From: Aquatica leii
Lineage: Eukaryota; Arthropoda; Insecta; Coleoptera; Lampyridae
Direction of reading: 5' to 3'
Assembly: GCA_035610365.1 (NCBI GenBank)
Contig: CM069437.1
Location: forward strand, 61,156,093-61,220,092
Length of the DNA: 64,000 nt
Shown here one piece after another: positions 8,201-20,305 of the stretch. A program made the position numbers and the translations under genes. Within the stretch, counting starts at the first letter, position 1, and the number at the start of each line of letters is the position of its first letter. The notes under the pieces are model-generated. The model was not told the origin of the DNA, did no database searches, and saw nothing but the letters and a program-made list of their open reading frames with translations.

Positions 8201-10900
8201 TATTTAATAAATCTTTAGTAATTTCTTAGTTTCTGAATGTGCATTGAGTTTAGAATAGTATTGTATTTTTAATGTATGTTTATCTATTGGTCTTTATGCA
8301 TTACGTAATTCAAACTTGTCTACATAAGCTGTTATGTTAAAAATGATTTAGTATGATGCTTGTATCTTGTATAAAATTTATTTTTGGAACGCCCACTTTT
8401 CATTCCACGGGCAGGGATAAATGTCAAATTTTAAAAACGATTATTCTTCCGATAATATAACGCAAACATCATCTAGCATTGTGTACGCCCAACAAGACCT
8501 TAATTCCTAATTATTCACACGCATCCATGCGAGTATTGAACACAATATTGTTGCGACTTCAGTGAAAGTCTTAATTAGGGTAAGCATTTGTTCTTTAAGT
8601 CTGTGGTTTAATCTAATTTTTCTGTAATTGTCTGTAGCGGGTTTCCATATCTCCATACGTGTTCTTTGTCTGTGGAGATAATAAGTGGGTACTATGATTA
8701 GATTAATTTCTATGATGACGTCACGTCACCATAGTTAACGCTGTGTAACGAGTGGTTGGATGCAATTGTGACCGTATTGGAGGAAACAATTACTGAATTA
8801 CTATATTTAATTTTGGGGAAACTTGTCGCATTTGATTGTTTTTAATAATCGTATGAGATTTACTTGTGGTAACACCATATGTACGTTTAGTTATACTTCA
8901 GCAAATTTTAGGAAATATTGATTAGATGCTTCTAGCTAGCAGGATGTTGCCAAGGAAAACTACATTTTTAGTAATTTAATCCTTACTTTAATCCTTTTTA
9001 TGTTGACAGTTGTACACACGACTGTACACACATGTTCGATTGTTGTCACAATTAACAATAAAATTTTGTTTTGTATGTAATATGAGATTAGACGGTGCGC
9101 ACTGGTTCTTATCAAGAGTTGTATTTTTGGAGTAAAGTTTATAACTATAAATTTATTTGTTGTCGGAATGTAAAAGTTAGGCCCACAAGGTTACTTTGTT
9201 GTACGACGTGTTGCCCAACTGAAGGCTTATTTCATATTTTGTGTATAATACCGACCTATATGCTAGTTTTTGATCGCACTAAATAACTATATATCTATAC
9301 CTTCTTCTATTGATGAACTTCTGTCTGTGATAAAATAAATATACTCGTTGTTACAACTTCTGTTTTGTCATTCGTTCTATTACAGCTTCAGGTAAATTTC
9401 AAGGGTGTCTCCTATCCTAATTTTTCATCATTTTGACGTCTTTTTAAACTTATTTTATAATTTAGCACATCGAAACTCACGATCCAATCACCGAATCAAC
9501 TGAGCTAGTCATCACAAATTTAAGTTACGAGAAAATCCTTGTAACAAACCTTTACAGAACAGTTCTGTAACATATTTTTCGTGAAAATATTGAATCAAGA
9601 ATGTTTAATAGATAATTTTATTTAGAGTAATAAGATCATTTTTCCTTTTGATAAATTTTTAAAAATTGATTTAAATTCTTTTATGTAAATAAACAAGTAT
9701 ATGTTGGGCAAAATTTACTTTAAAAGTGTCTTCAAGCTTATTGTGGTTAACGCATTAGTATGATATACTTACTTAACTACGCTGAAGCTATTGTAGTTGT
9801 GAACAATGTTTCTACTGGTACCATAATTAATAAAAGCGTTGTCGACAAACTCGATCAATACTACTTTAGTGGTGTACCTAAATCTAGTTTTTGGTAGTTA
9901 GTTTGACATATGTCTTTTTATAATTAACACAAGATTTGACATGAAAATGTAAATGAAACGTTGTAACAAAACAATAAAATTGCTTAATAAAATTACGAGA
10001 CGATTGCTTAAATATAAATTTCAAACATTATATTTCACTAAATTCTTTAATTAATTCAAGATTGTGTCATTTAGAGGGTAGCGTGACTTTATATTTACAA
10101 CAGCTATTCACAATTTATTTTGGTGGATAATTTATTTTCAAGCTTTTTCATACCAGCAGTATTTTAAATCAAAAACACGAATTTTAATAAGAGAAACTGC
10201 TACTTTTCATGCAGTTTATTCCCTGGCTACCAATAGAAAATACGCTAGTTACTTTAACGGCACATATAGTTTTTAATTTGCTTATAAATTAAAATGTCTG
10301 AAGTAAAAGTGTATTGCCTAAGACAATTATGGATAGGAAATAGCTGTAATTGCTTAATTTTGAAGTATACTTAGGGGAATACTAATGTTAATGACGGCTG
10401 CTAAATTTTATCCAGGGTTAATGTTGAAATTTTCTTTATCTGGTTTTTAAACGTGGTTTATGTCTACAATGAGAAATTTAATTGTGCGTAGAATCAAAAG
10501 TACCTTTTTAATGAAATATAAACTTAGTTGGTATTAAGTACAACGATTCGGTCGTGATCTGAAAATACTTAAACATGTTCGCACTTTTTATTTTATTAGT
10601 AGAACTGCAGAAAATTTATTTGTTTAATTTATTTTTTATATTGTGAACTAAATATATTCATATTTATGTTAATTTTTTTTTATCCGGTGTCGATCTGATT
10701 TATAATTTTTTTTTGTAGTTTTATGGCGTTTTTTTATTTTTGTTGTTTTACATTCAGTTTAATGACAGAATGGTTATATTGCGTACATGAAACGTTTATA
10801 TATACTAGCCGCCATAAGTAAATGAACCTGGTAAACGTTGATAAATTTGAATGAAATATACATATATTTTGTTCGTACTTAGCAACGATGAAAATTTTAA
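8201..10900. other. AT-rich region, no gene recognised
   Basis: This 2.7-kb stretch has only short chance frames (such as 9095-9286), none with a recognisable motif, and no array or long palindrome. It could be intronic or intergenic. Confidence 0.45.
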
Positions 10901-10904
10901 GATA

Positions 10905-11720
10905 CAATCATTGCAACAATGTTTTAACATGGATTATGTGTTTCTCTTCCTGTGTTTTCTACACATTTAGGTAGTCTATTAGGAATACTTGAAATAAGCT
11001 AAATAATAGTAGCTTGTGGTATCGACTGCCAAGCTTTTAAAATCCGTTGTTGGAGAACAACTACAACATTTGGGGGTGGTTATAAGCATCCTATCATATC
11101 CCACGCGTATTCGATTGGTGATAAGTCTAGCGAACAAGATGATTATGGAAGACGATCAACATTAACATTTTCTAGAAACTCTGTAGTAATTCTGGCGTTA
11201 CGTGGCCGAGCGTTACGTTGCTATAAATTGTAATTCTAATTGCTGAAGATATGCAACTTAACACTGGTTCTAGCACGTTATTGATGTAACCAATTGTATT
11301 TAGCGTTCCTGGAATGATTACTAGAAGACATCTAGTTTCATCAAAAATATTTCTCGATACCGTTATACCTTCAGTAAAAGCGGTATGTCGTTCTACAGAA
11401 AACTGCATGTCTCTTCTTTCTCCGGCACGTTTTTTTCTGAGCATTCTGCGATCATCGTAGGCTCATAAACCTAATCGAGATTCGTCACTAAAAACTATTC
11501 GCTTCCATTGTTAATTTCATTGCAACCAAACGCCAAAGTACGTGATCTTCACGACTAGTGGTGCATCTGGGACGACCAGGCCGTGAACGTTTTTGTTCCT
11601 TATTATTTTTAGCGCATCTTTTCTAGCATACACGACCAGAAACATTACGAATGGATAATCCAGCTTTTCGTAGACCGATTATTCTACCATGTTCGAACTC
11701 AATTAATTCATAAGTTGATA
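10905..11720 (-). pseudogene. Tc1-type transposase relic 1
   Basis: Minus strand from about 11715: FEHGRIIGLRKAGLSIRNVSG (helix-turn-helix start), SRPGRPRCTTSREDHVLWR, a decayed DES region, RKKRAGERRDMQFSVERHTA, PGTLNTIGYINNVLEPVL, LDLSPIEYAWDMIG (last acidic residue) and LQQRILKAWQSIPQATI. This is the Tc1 order from DNA-binding to DDE domain. Several stops and frameshifts make it inactive. No paired terminal repeats were identified. Confidence 0.75.
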
Positions 11721-11964
11721 AGTTGAAGTGCGGTCACTTACCGATAACTTAATCACTACAAAAACAGCAGCGGCAGCTCAGAATTTCACAGAGTGAGAAG
11801 TGGATGAGTAACTAATGGCATTTAGACTGTCTTTAATTTGTCTATTGTAATTTAATTCAAAAAAGCGCGAAAACGGGGAAAAATAACTTCAGGTGCCTGT
11901 TTTCACAAGGTAGACAAATCGAACAACATAAATCTAACAATGATTATATTTATTGCAATGGCAA

Positions 11965-12150
11965 CATAAAAAAAATTCATATCGCTAGAGACAACGAAAA
12001 GTGGACAAAGAAACTATTACAATGGCGACCACAAGAAACAAAAAGAAATGTTGGACGACCACAAGCACGACGGCACTATGATCTAAAAAAAAATAACGGA
12101 AAAAAATTGGATACTAAACATCCTGACATGCGATTAGCTAATGGCATATC
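11965..12150 (+). pseudogene. LINE C-terminal tail fragment
   Basis: The frame KKIHIARDNEKWTKKLLQWR, then PQETKRNVGRPQARRHYDLK, matches the tail that follows the reverse transcriptase in many insect non-LTR retrotransposons (GHIAR...WTK...L.WRP...KR..GRPQ.RW.DD..K). About 55 codons survive. The exact clade cannot be fixed from the tail. Confidence 0.65.
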
Positions 12151-12189
12151 TAAAACATAGCCCTAAAAACGTAGTTATTCAAACAACTT

Positions 12190-12372
12190 ATTGTTTTCGT
12201 ACATTCTGTATATTACATTGCGAATTACGTTTTCATTAAAAGTTTCTACATTTGTAACAGGATTACTACGCTTACGTTTTTTAAGAGATCTAAGAACCTC
12301 GTTGTCAGCAACCGCTGTAGATACAGAACTAACTGTACATATAGCAATATTTAGTGCTGCAGCAACTTTCTA
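12190..12372 (-). pseudogene. IS630-like (DDE_3) transposase N-terminal fragment
   Basis: The minus strand reads KVAAALNIAICTVSSVST, RSLKKRKRSNPVTNVETFNE and NVIRNVIYRMYENNKLF. This resembles the helix-turn-helix and linker of the insect DDE_3 transposase family whose catalytic part lies at 58290-59115. The order (AA-L-I--TV, basic KKR, then a V-R--V---Y segment) supports this, but identity is low. Confidence 0.45.
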
Positions 12373-12634
12373 AAAAAAACTGGTGTGGTCACCACACGAC
12401 TTTCCTATGAAAAATGATAAAGGAATATCTATATATTTTTTTAAGGTTATGTTGTCATGAAACTATTTTGGAGTGATATGTACACGTTTGTATTGATTGT
12501 CCAGCATATTTGTGAGCTTCGATATTACTTACCGCTTTAGTAAATCAGTAAAAAAAAATCGTTGCAGACAGGATTTGAGACTATATTATATTTGTGAATT
12601 CATTTTAAATTACAAACTGAATATCAGATAAACT

Positions 12635-13560
12635 GTTAGAATTTTTTTTATTTAAATAAATTGTTTGCAAGAATTATCTTTATAAGAAACTAAAAATAAT
12701 TCGAATAATTTACATACGTACAAAATTATATAAGAAAAATTGTTAAAAATGCCGAATACACCCACTTTCGTTTTTTTCATCAAACCCATCTTTTGACAAA
12801 GCAGAAAAAATATAAACAGCCAGCTCTACACCAAATTTCAAGTTACTAAGACTTTTGGTTCGAGAGTAATCGTGGGTACATCCAAAGATAATTTAAATAA
12901 GATGCAGCACTCCATATATAAACAAGTAAAATATCTAATAAATTGTTAATGTTAGAATTTTTTTTATTGGAATAAATTATTAGCAAGAATTAACTCTATA
13001 AGAAACTGTAAAAATAATTCAAATAATTTACATACGTACAAAATTATATAAGAAAAACTGTTAAAATGGCGGATACACCCACTTCTGGTTTCTTTATCAA
13101 ACCCATCTGACAAAGCAGAAAGAATATAAAAAGCCAGCTCTACACCAAATTTCAAGTTACTAAGACTTTTGGTTCGAGAGTTATCGTGGGTACATCCAAA
13201 GATAATTTAAATAAGATGCAGCACTCCATATATAAACAAGTAAAATATCTAATAAATCGTTAATGTTAGAAATTTTTTTTGTTGGAATAAATCATTAGCA
13301 AGAATTAACTCTATAAGAAAGTGTAAAAATAATTCAAATAATTTACATACGTACAAAATTATATAAGAACAACTGTTAAAATGGCGGATACACTTACTTC
13401 CGGTTTCTTTATCAAACCCATCTTTTGATAGAACTGAGAGAATATGAAAAACCAGCTCCATACCAAACTTCAAGTAATTAAGACTTTTGGTTCGAGAGTT
13501 ATCCTAGGTACATCTAAAGATAATTGAAATAAAATGCAGCACTCCGTATATAAACAAGTC
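12635..13560. repeat. tandem array, about 3 units of 310-315 bp
   Basis: Units start at GTTA(AT)G near 12635, 12945 and 13259. Each contains TTACATACGTACAAAATTAT, CTGTTAAAATGGCGGATAC, CCAGCTC and GACTTTTGGTTCGAGAGT. A partial fourth unit lies at 13716-13819. The TTAAAATGGCGGATAC portion also occurs singly and inverted near 17795-17945, so the array grew from an interspersed repeat. Confidence 0.85.
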
Positions 13561-13651
13561 AAAAGATTTTAGAGAAAAATTGTCATTTTTTAACGTATCT
13601 CGCTTTCCTTCAAGATATCGATTTTTTTTCGAAAAAAAATTGTCATAGGCA

Positions 13652-13662
13652 GGATTCGAACC
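13652..13662 (-). promoter_or_regulatory. tRNA-type B box
   Basis: GGATTCGAACC is the exact complement of the RNA polymerase III B box GGTTCGAATCC. No matching A box or cloverleaf was seen, so this is more likely the head of a tRNA-derived SINE than a tRNA gene. Confidence 0.4.
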
Positions 13663-13822
13663 TAGGATCATATATGGAATTATCTTTCAATTATAAATCA
13701 AATATCTAATAAACTGTTAATGTTAGAAAAAAAATTATTTGAATAAATTGCTAAGAAGAATTAACTCTATAAGAAACTGTAAACATAATTGGGATAATTA
13801 ACATATGTACAAAATTATATAG

Positions 13823-16030
13823 GGGAACCTGGGGTAAATTGACTAACAGGGTAAGATGACGAACTGATGTTTCTAAACCGAGGAAAAATTTAAATCGAAA
13901 ATTGAGAGTGCTGTCATCTATAAGATCACTAGCGAATGTAAAATTCATCAACATTACAAAAGTCGATAAAACCGTTTCCTATAAAAACATGTGTTTGTGT
14001 TTTTGCACATGGTGATGTAATTTTGTGCATGTGTTGAATAAGGAATTGCCAAGTAAGTAATGCAATGATAAATAAAAAATGTTATTTGTAGCTAATGGAA
14101 TATACGCCACTTCTTTGGCCTCTTTTTAGTTTTTCTGATTGAGCTCAAAAACGTTATCTTAACCTGTTGGGGTAAGTTGGCTGGGGCAAGACGGCAAATT
14201 CGTTATCTTACCCATTTGCTTCTTATCTTACCCCAAGATAAAATTTAGGGCATTTTCTTTATAAAACAACATTTTTTACAATTTTCAGAAGAAATTACAT
14301 TCGGAAATCCAACCGCAACTATTGGTCGGAAAATGTTCTAATAGCGGCAGTTTACGAAGTACAACAAGGAAAAGCGTGTAATAGTGCAGCTACATTATAT
14401 GATATCCCAGAAGCAACACTTCGAAGATACGTGAATAAACTTAAAAATGATGAAAAACTACCGGAAAATTGTGAAAGGTTGACAAAACATTTGATGACGT
14501 TCAAACCAAGGAGTTGGTTAAATATATAACTGAAATAAATCAAAGATGCTTGGGATTAACTAAAATACAATTAAGAAAAGTAGCTTTTGAATTCGCAGAA
14601 GAAAATCAATTACAGCACAGATTTAACAGAAAAAAAACTGGCAGGATATGATTGACTGCAGGCCTTTACAGAAGTACAGATTGATGGGATTTAACCGAGT
14701 TTCTGTTAAAAAGTTTTTTGATCTCCTTAAAGATGTTTTGGAAATTTTTAACGTTGACGAAGCTGGACTGTGTACCGTCCCTAGTAAGTTGCTAAAAATA
14801 TTGACTCCTAAGGGAAGTCGGAGGGTAGCAAAGGTAGTATCTGCTGAAAGAGGAAAGAATACTACTGTAGTGTGTGCATTTTTTGCTGTAGGAACCTATA
14901 TTCCACCGTATTTTATTTTCGGTTGAGTTAGAATGAACCTGGTTCTAATGCAAGTTGCCAAAATTACAGAATACAGAAATTTTTCTAAAATATTAAGAGC
15001 ATTTTACTAGGCATGTAAAACCAAACTCTGTATTGTTACTATTACACAATCATTGTTCTCATGTATCTCTAGCGGCAGTATGGGATTCAACATTGATGAT
15101 GATGATTTTGCACCGGCCGAGACAACAAACAGGTAATTTGTACCTATACAAACAGTTGAACTCAATAAAGAAGATAATTCTAAATTAGATTCTTCGGGTG
15201 AAGAATCTGATGATAACGTACTTTTAACAAATTACATTAAAACTATTGAAACTTGCAGACCACAAAACCCATTACTACCTGGCCCACCTGATATCAGCAA
15301 ACCTTCTTGTAGCAAGCAAATTGTTGATAGTTTTCTTGTTCAAACTAAATCTACAACATCAAGTGTTGCTACCGAACCTAATATTGCCGATTCTGTTAAG
15401 AAAAGACTATTTTCGTACAATAACTCTGTTAAATCAAGTCCATCTACCAGTACCGGTAAAGTTTCATTGTGGACTATGAGACCTCTGCCGAAATCTGAAA
15501 AGACATTGTCTCTATGTAACCAAACGTAAGAAAATAACAGCAAGTGTTATCACCAGCACACCTATGAAAACCTACCTAGAAGAAAAGGAAAGAGTTCAAA
15601 AAGAAAATACTGAAACGCAAAAATTCTGGGAAGAAACTGATGAAAAATAGTAAGCAAAAGTAGAATTCTCAATACAAAACTGTACTCAAGAAAATAGAAA
15701 GTGAAAAAAAAATATGTGTGTCTTGCATGTGACGAAGTATATGAAGAACCACCTACCGAAGACTGGATTAAGTGCACGAGGTGCAACCTGTGGTGGCATG
15801 AAACATGCTCAAATTACAATGGAAAGAAACTGTTTATTTACAATTTTTGTTAAAAACTCAATGATATTTTATTCTTTGACATTTGAAAATGTTTTTTTGT
15901 ATTAGTTCATGTCTTACAATTTATTTCGATAATAAAAAAGTAGGTAGAAACGTTCTTCAATTGATTTAAAAACTCATCCGCCATCTTACCCAAATAGGTT
16001 CGTCAAGTTACCCTTAACTTGGGTAAGATG
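13823..16030 (+). mobile_element. pogo-type DNA transposon, degenerate
   Basis: It contains the transposase relic at 14280-15853. Near the left end is GGGTAAGATGACGAAC (about 13850). Near the right end are CCGCCATCTTACCC and GGGTAAGATGACGAATTTG (about 15970-16035), giving imperfect inverted termini plus a direct copy. More GGGGTAAG motifs lie at about 14165-14240. The left end directly follows the truncated fourth unit of the tandem array. No convincing TA duplication could be fixed. Confidence 0.6.
14280..15853 (+). pseudogene. pogo-type transposase with C-terminal PHD-like finger
   Basis: In order: NVLIAAVYEVQQGKACNSAA and TLYDIPEATLRRYV (pipsqueak/CENP-B helix-turn-helix); FDDVQTKELVKYI and GLTKIQLRKVAFEFAEENQL; MGFNRVSVKKFFDLL; IFNVDEAGLCTVPSK (first catalytic Asp) and VVSAERGKNTTVVC; a gap; DDFAPAETT; a Ser/Thr-rich linker; then at about 15710-15830 a zinc finger, CLACDEVYEEPPTEDWIKC through CNLWWHETC. 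The HTH binds the termini and the DDE domain cuts. The block with the second and third catalytic acids is missing, and stops and frameshifts (about 14510, 14925) kill it. Confidence 0.8.
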
Positions 16031-16169
16031 ACGAATTTGCAGTCATTCAGTTTTTATTTATTTTTTTATCCTATTTGGTTTTGTTAAACTATATTACTCC
16101 TCAAATGCTTGATAAGATGCTTGACGAACATATTGTCAAATTTGTGTTCTTTAAATCTCTTCCCTCGCG

Positions 16170-16320
16170 AGCGCACATACACACACACAGACACCCAATT
16201 TTTTTTTATCAAAAATACTTTTTTCTGATTCAAAGACTTTGAAATGTGAAATTATGCAAAAAAAAATTTTTGAAAAAAAATTGCGATCGCCATACTTTCC
16301 CTCTAGGAAAGTAACAACAA
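16170..16320. repeat. CA-microsatellite-associated interspersed repeat
   Basis: ACACACACACAGACAC is followed by TTATCAAAAATACTTTTTTC, a GCGATCGCC segment and the near-palindrome TACTTTCCCTCTAGGAAAGTA shape at about 16294-16314. The first half recurs inverted at 17738-17800. Confidence 0.6.
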
Positions 16321-16351
16321 TATATTATGTATTACTACAATTTAAATATTA

Positions 16352-16485
16352 TGTGAAAAGGTACCTCTCGCACAGCATTTACTGATATCAATGGACCACT
16401 ATTATCTCGTTCAAGCTCAAAATACTTAATTAAAAAAGCAATGAGCTCCTTTCCACGACTTTCTAAAAACTTCTTAAGCGTGGTT
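16352..16485 (-). pseudogene. possible transposase N-terminal fragment
   Basis: The minus strand is open for about 45 codons: LKKFLESRGKELIAFLIKYF, ELERDNSGPLISVNAVREV. The pattern YFE-ERDN-GPL is typical of the start of insect DDE_3-type transposases with helix-turn-helix domains. It stops at a GAG|GTACCT junction that could be a splice donor. The identification is tentative. Confidence 0.35.
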
Positions 16486-17349
16486 ATTAAACAAAAACGC
16501 TGAATTGTTCTTATAAGTACAGTTTTTAATCAAAAATAATTATAGAAACAATGAGCACTTTGACAAAAAACACAAATTAATTTTGACAGATGCTAACAAC
16601 GTTGCAACTGTAGTAAGCACACCAACAAGTTTACAAAAAGAATTCCATAAGACAATTTGGTATTTATTTAATTTTTACTATAAATAGGGTGGTATGAATT
16701 TTACGTCATTAATGATGTACAACGAAAGTTAAATTGCGAGGATTATAGATATAAAATGATATCACAAGTAAATTGCGAATAATTCATCCGATGATTAATA
16801 TACACAAAACACACACTTTCCAAAGAATCTTTTAAGTGATAGTTTTTAGAAGTGTCACCGAGTTACCCATCTAACAAATATTACACATGACTTTACTCTA
16901 TTTAACCAGTGCGATTTGGTTATTTATTTCTGGCATCCGTGCACGTTCTAATTATTGACCTAAGCAGAATTAACTAGGTGATAGTTAACAACTTCCTGCG
17001 GTAACAAACACGTAGGGATGAATAAGCAATTCTTTCATATGCAAAACATCGAAATCTAAACTTATTTACTCATTCATAACGTGGACGTTTTAAGGTTTTT
17101 AAATGTGGATATTACTGGCTATTGCGTTAACACACGCGCTGTTTCTTTAGCGTGAACAACACGGAAAATGAATTAAAAAACCAGTGAAACTTTTAGATGG
17201 CGTTTACGACTGGGCAAAATTCATACAGCGCGAGAAACCATAACACGTTTTTTAGAACAACATCGATTTTAAAAATGATTTTATTATAAAAATATTTTGG
17301 TTTGCAAACACCGTTCACTCACTTCTGAATAATTAATAAAAGTTGTTGA

Positions 17350-17665
17350 TTTTCTTAAAATATTCTCCGATGAATCCAGATTTCACGACTTATTTAACTG
17401 GAATAACTTCCACTATCCTAATGATAAAAATCAACATCCTGATCAGGAACATAAACGGTCAACTAATGTATGGGGAGGAATCATTGACTCCAACGTAAAG
17501 GACCTTATTTTTTTAATGGAAGACGTTGATGCCATTGGATAGTGTTCCAGCATGTTTTCACTTGAATGCAAGAGAATTGTTAAGTAGACTGTATTTTTAT
17601 AGAAGGATAGGACGTGGAGTTCACAAAATTGGCCTGCAGGATCTCCAGACTAGATATGCTTCAAT
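17350..17665 (+). pseudogene. mariner-like transposase fragment
   Basis: IFSDESRFHDLFNWNNFHYP and STNVWGGIIDSNVKDL, then after a shift ARELLSRLYFYRRIGRGVHK, match the catalytic region of insect mariner-like (DUF4817/DDE_3) transposases: DES, NVWGGI, the (DGAPAHF)HLN block and the IGRGG-WPARSPDL block. The ends are lost and at least one frameshift is present. Confidence 0.6.
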
Positions 17666-17737
17666 TTTTTACTTTTCTATAAGTACAACAATCGCAATTT
17701 TTCTCAAATTTTTTTTTGAATAATTTTATGTTTCAAG

Positions 17738-18140
17738 GTTTCCTGAATCAGAAAAATGTATTTTTGACAAAAAAATTTTGTGTGTCTGTGTGTGTGTAAC
17801 GATGTACCTACGATAACTGTCGAATTAAAAGTCCTAGTAACATGAAATTTGATATGGAGCTGGTCTTTCATATTTTCTCGATTTTATCAAGATGGGCCTG
17901 ATAAAAAAATCGGAAGCGGGCGTATCCGCCATTTTAACAGTTGCCACGGGATTTCAACCACGGACCTTTCATTTGTCGGTGTAATGCAGCGTAATGGGAG
18001 ATCTTGGAAAAAACATTAGATACACTACCTCACGGCCGATTGCTTGTAAATTGCTTAGTTAAAGTATCACATTTGTACGTTTTTTCTGGTCATTGGCGTT
18101 TGTTAAGCTTTAACTTCACATGTGCAATTACCTAAAAGAA
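17738..18140 (-). repeat. interspersed repeat related to the 12.6-13.6 kb array
   Basis: The reverse complement contains CACACACACAGACACAC, then a segment matching the tandem unit (TTAAAATGGCGGATAC, CCAGCTCCAT, GTTACTAGGACTTTTAA). A tRNA-like B box (GGTTGAAATCC, about 17945) is nearby, and GCTTAACAAACGCCAATGA at about 18095 recurs near 46680. It looks like one or two SINE-like units. Confidence 0.55.
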
Positions 18141-20005
18141 AAATATAAATCATTATGACTATTAGGTAACTACGTACTATCGTTTCTTGAAACACATTTC
18201 ATTTCATCTTAAAACTTTGTTTCTGGTTTTCTGAACTATTCTTCCGACTGTTTTCAAAATTTTAATATTTTATTTTATCGGTATTACAGGTATCACTTAT
18301 TATGCGCGTGCTAGTCAATAAGGACATACGTTTCAAGAATCTTAAACCTTACGTTGTCTACCGATGAGTCATAAGATATTTCTCGCGATTACGACTATAG
18401 CACTTTACAAATCCTATTCGCTAACTTGATGAAACATATTTAAAATAAAAATTTATACTTAATACTTTTTGATAAGTGATCAAATTTTACAAAAGCATAT
18501 GTTATTAAATACAGTGCGTTTTATAATTGACAATACTTTTAAAATGTGCTCCTATACACTATGTATATGTGTAGAGGAAAATTAATTTAAAAATTTTAGC
18601 AGGTTTCCGCGTAACGACCGTGGCGATTGTGATATACATTTAAAACATACTATAAATGCACAAAACGTGAAATGAGACAACATTTTTATTAACAATCAAC
18701 AGAATTGATAATATTAAATGATAGAAGAGAAGCGATTGTCATGAATGATTAATAACTGTTTTTGGCTAATATTCTTATATAGTTCTATTTTACCCTTCAC
18801 ATAGGAAAGCCAAATGGCCACAACTTGGTTGTTTTTTTTTGTCGACGACGTTTCGTGATGCTATTGTTCGAATTTCATCACAGTCACTACTTTCATAAAA
18901 AACAACAAGTATTAAGTTTTCGTAGTTAGGTCAGAAGAGCTCATTGGTAATTTATTAGTCTTAGATTAGTTTATTTATAATTTTGCTAGGATAGTTATTA
19001 CATTTTAATATGTTTTTTTAATGCTAAGGGCTATTATATTTGGTATTGGGCTATTACATACCAAATGTCAAAATTTATTTTTAACAATTTACAAAACATT
19101 GCTTATATTTTGTATCATATTATTAACTCTTTTGAATTATATAAAAAAAAATAAAAACGTTATAGTTCCCTTTGATTAGAAAGTGTCGTTTGATGCAGCT
19201 TCATTATTCACAAGCATTACAAAAGAGCTTATGTTGGAATCGATCAACAAATTGAACCAAGAGTCACATTATTCTTGAATTTTCTTCATTGAGAAAAGTT
19301 ATTACTTTTTTATTTGATTGCAGTTGTTTTAAATACAATTAGATATAGATACAAAAGTTTGGTACGGCGGACGTTTCTCACCATAGTTAATCTCGTAAGG
19401 CACGATTTATTGAATTATGTTAATTAGAGAGAATAACATGGATATGATTTTAACAGATTGGTACACCAAAGTCATTGCATCCAATAGTACTATTAACTGT
19501 CTACCCAGTCACGCTTATCATCAGAAAATTATTACAATTAATTCAATGCAAAGTAAGATTATGATTTTGTCTACTATTCCAAGAAAGAACTTAACAATAT
19601 TAAAAAACATATTAAAACGTAATAACTATCGTAGCTAAATTATAAATAAACTATTGAAATTAAACATTATATACAACATGTTATGTACAATAATAACACA
19701 CAAAACGAATATCCTTGATGTACATAATGTCGTATACAAAATTAACTGTAACGATTGCAACAAATTACATTGGTCACACAAAACAAAACACAAAATATCG
19801 AAGAACTATTTATGCGACCGTAAAGAGTATAAACCTGAATTAACTGTTGATGGAAGTCTTATAAATATAGGCCACAATTTTGACAGTTTGAACCCCATAA
19901 TCTTAGAAGTGGAACAATGTTTTAATAAACGGTTGATAGCAGGTTTTCATCACTAAACACAACAATAATACAAATTATAATACCGATATTAACAATTTAA
20001 TCAGC

Positions 20006-20305
20006 TAAGATTCCGGGTTTGGACCGTGTAATTGTTGTAACCGAAATTACCAACGTTTCGCCCATTTTTGTAAGCGGTTTCATCAGGGCGTGAGAGAAAT
20101 CGAGAACTCAAACAAGCAACCGAAATCTATAACGTGTTCTTTCTTACCTTTTCAGATTTTAGAATCTGGTTTGGGTCACAAGTTGATTACCTAACTTTTG
20201 AGAACTGTTGGCAACTTTGGGTACAATAATGACACGGTCCAAACCCGGAAGACTTTCTCACGTTAGTATAGACTCCGGCCGTGAAGCCTTCGCTATTACA
20301 TTAAC
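20006..20305 (+). mobile_element. mini-PLE (family F2 termini, no coding sequence)
   Basis: The left end is the F2 terminus inverted (CCGGGTTTGGACCGTGT), including a hammerhead-like motif at 20049-20089. The right end is the sense terminus (ACACGGTCCAAACCCGG) followed by the F2 tail (GGCCGTGAAGCCTTCGC). The internal RT and endonuclease are gone. Direct repeats TTAATCAGC (19997-20005 and 20306-20314) flank it. It needs enzymes from an autonomous F2 element. Confidence 0.85.
20049..20089 (-). ncRNA. hammerhead-like motif of the mini-PLE
   Basis: Minus strand: helix I GCC (20087-20089) against GGT (20049-20051), CTGATGA (20080-20086), a weakened helix II and GAAACGTT (20052-20059). The core is intact but helix II has mismatches. 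Confidence 0.55.

Noticed and set aside
8720..8740. TGACGTCACGTCA, CRE/ATF-like palindrome
   Set aside because: A good match to a cAMP response element, but with no gene nearby it cannot be called regulatory.
9095..9286. 63-codon frame with several cysteines
   Set aside because: No cysteine spacing matches a known finger or secreted peptide and there is no splice or promoter support.
13640..13720. tRNA gene on the minus strand
   Set aside because: A perfect B box is present but no A box, no acceptor pairing and no cloverleaf.
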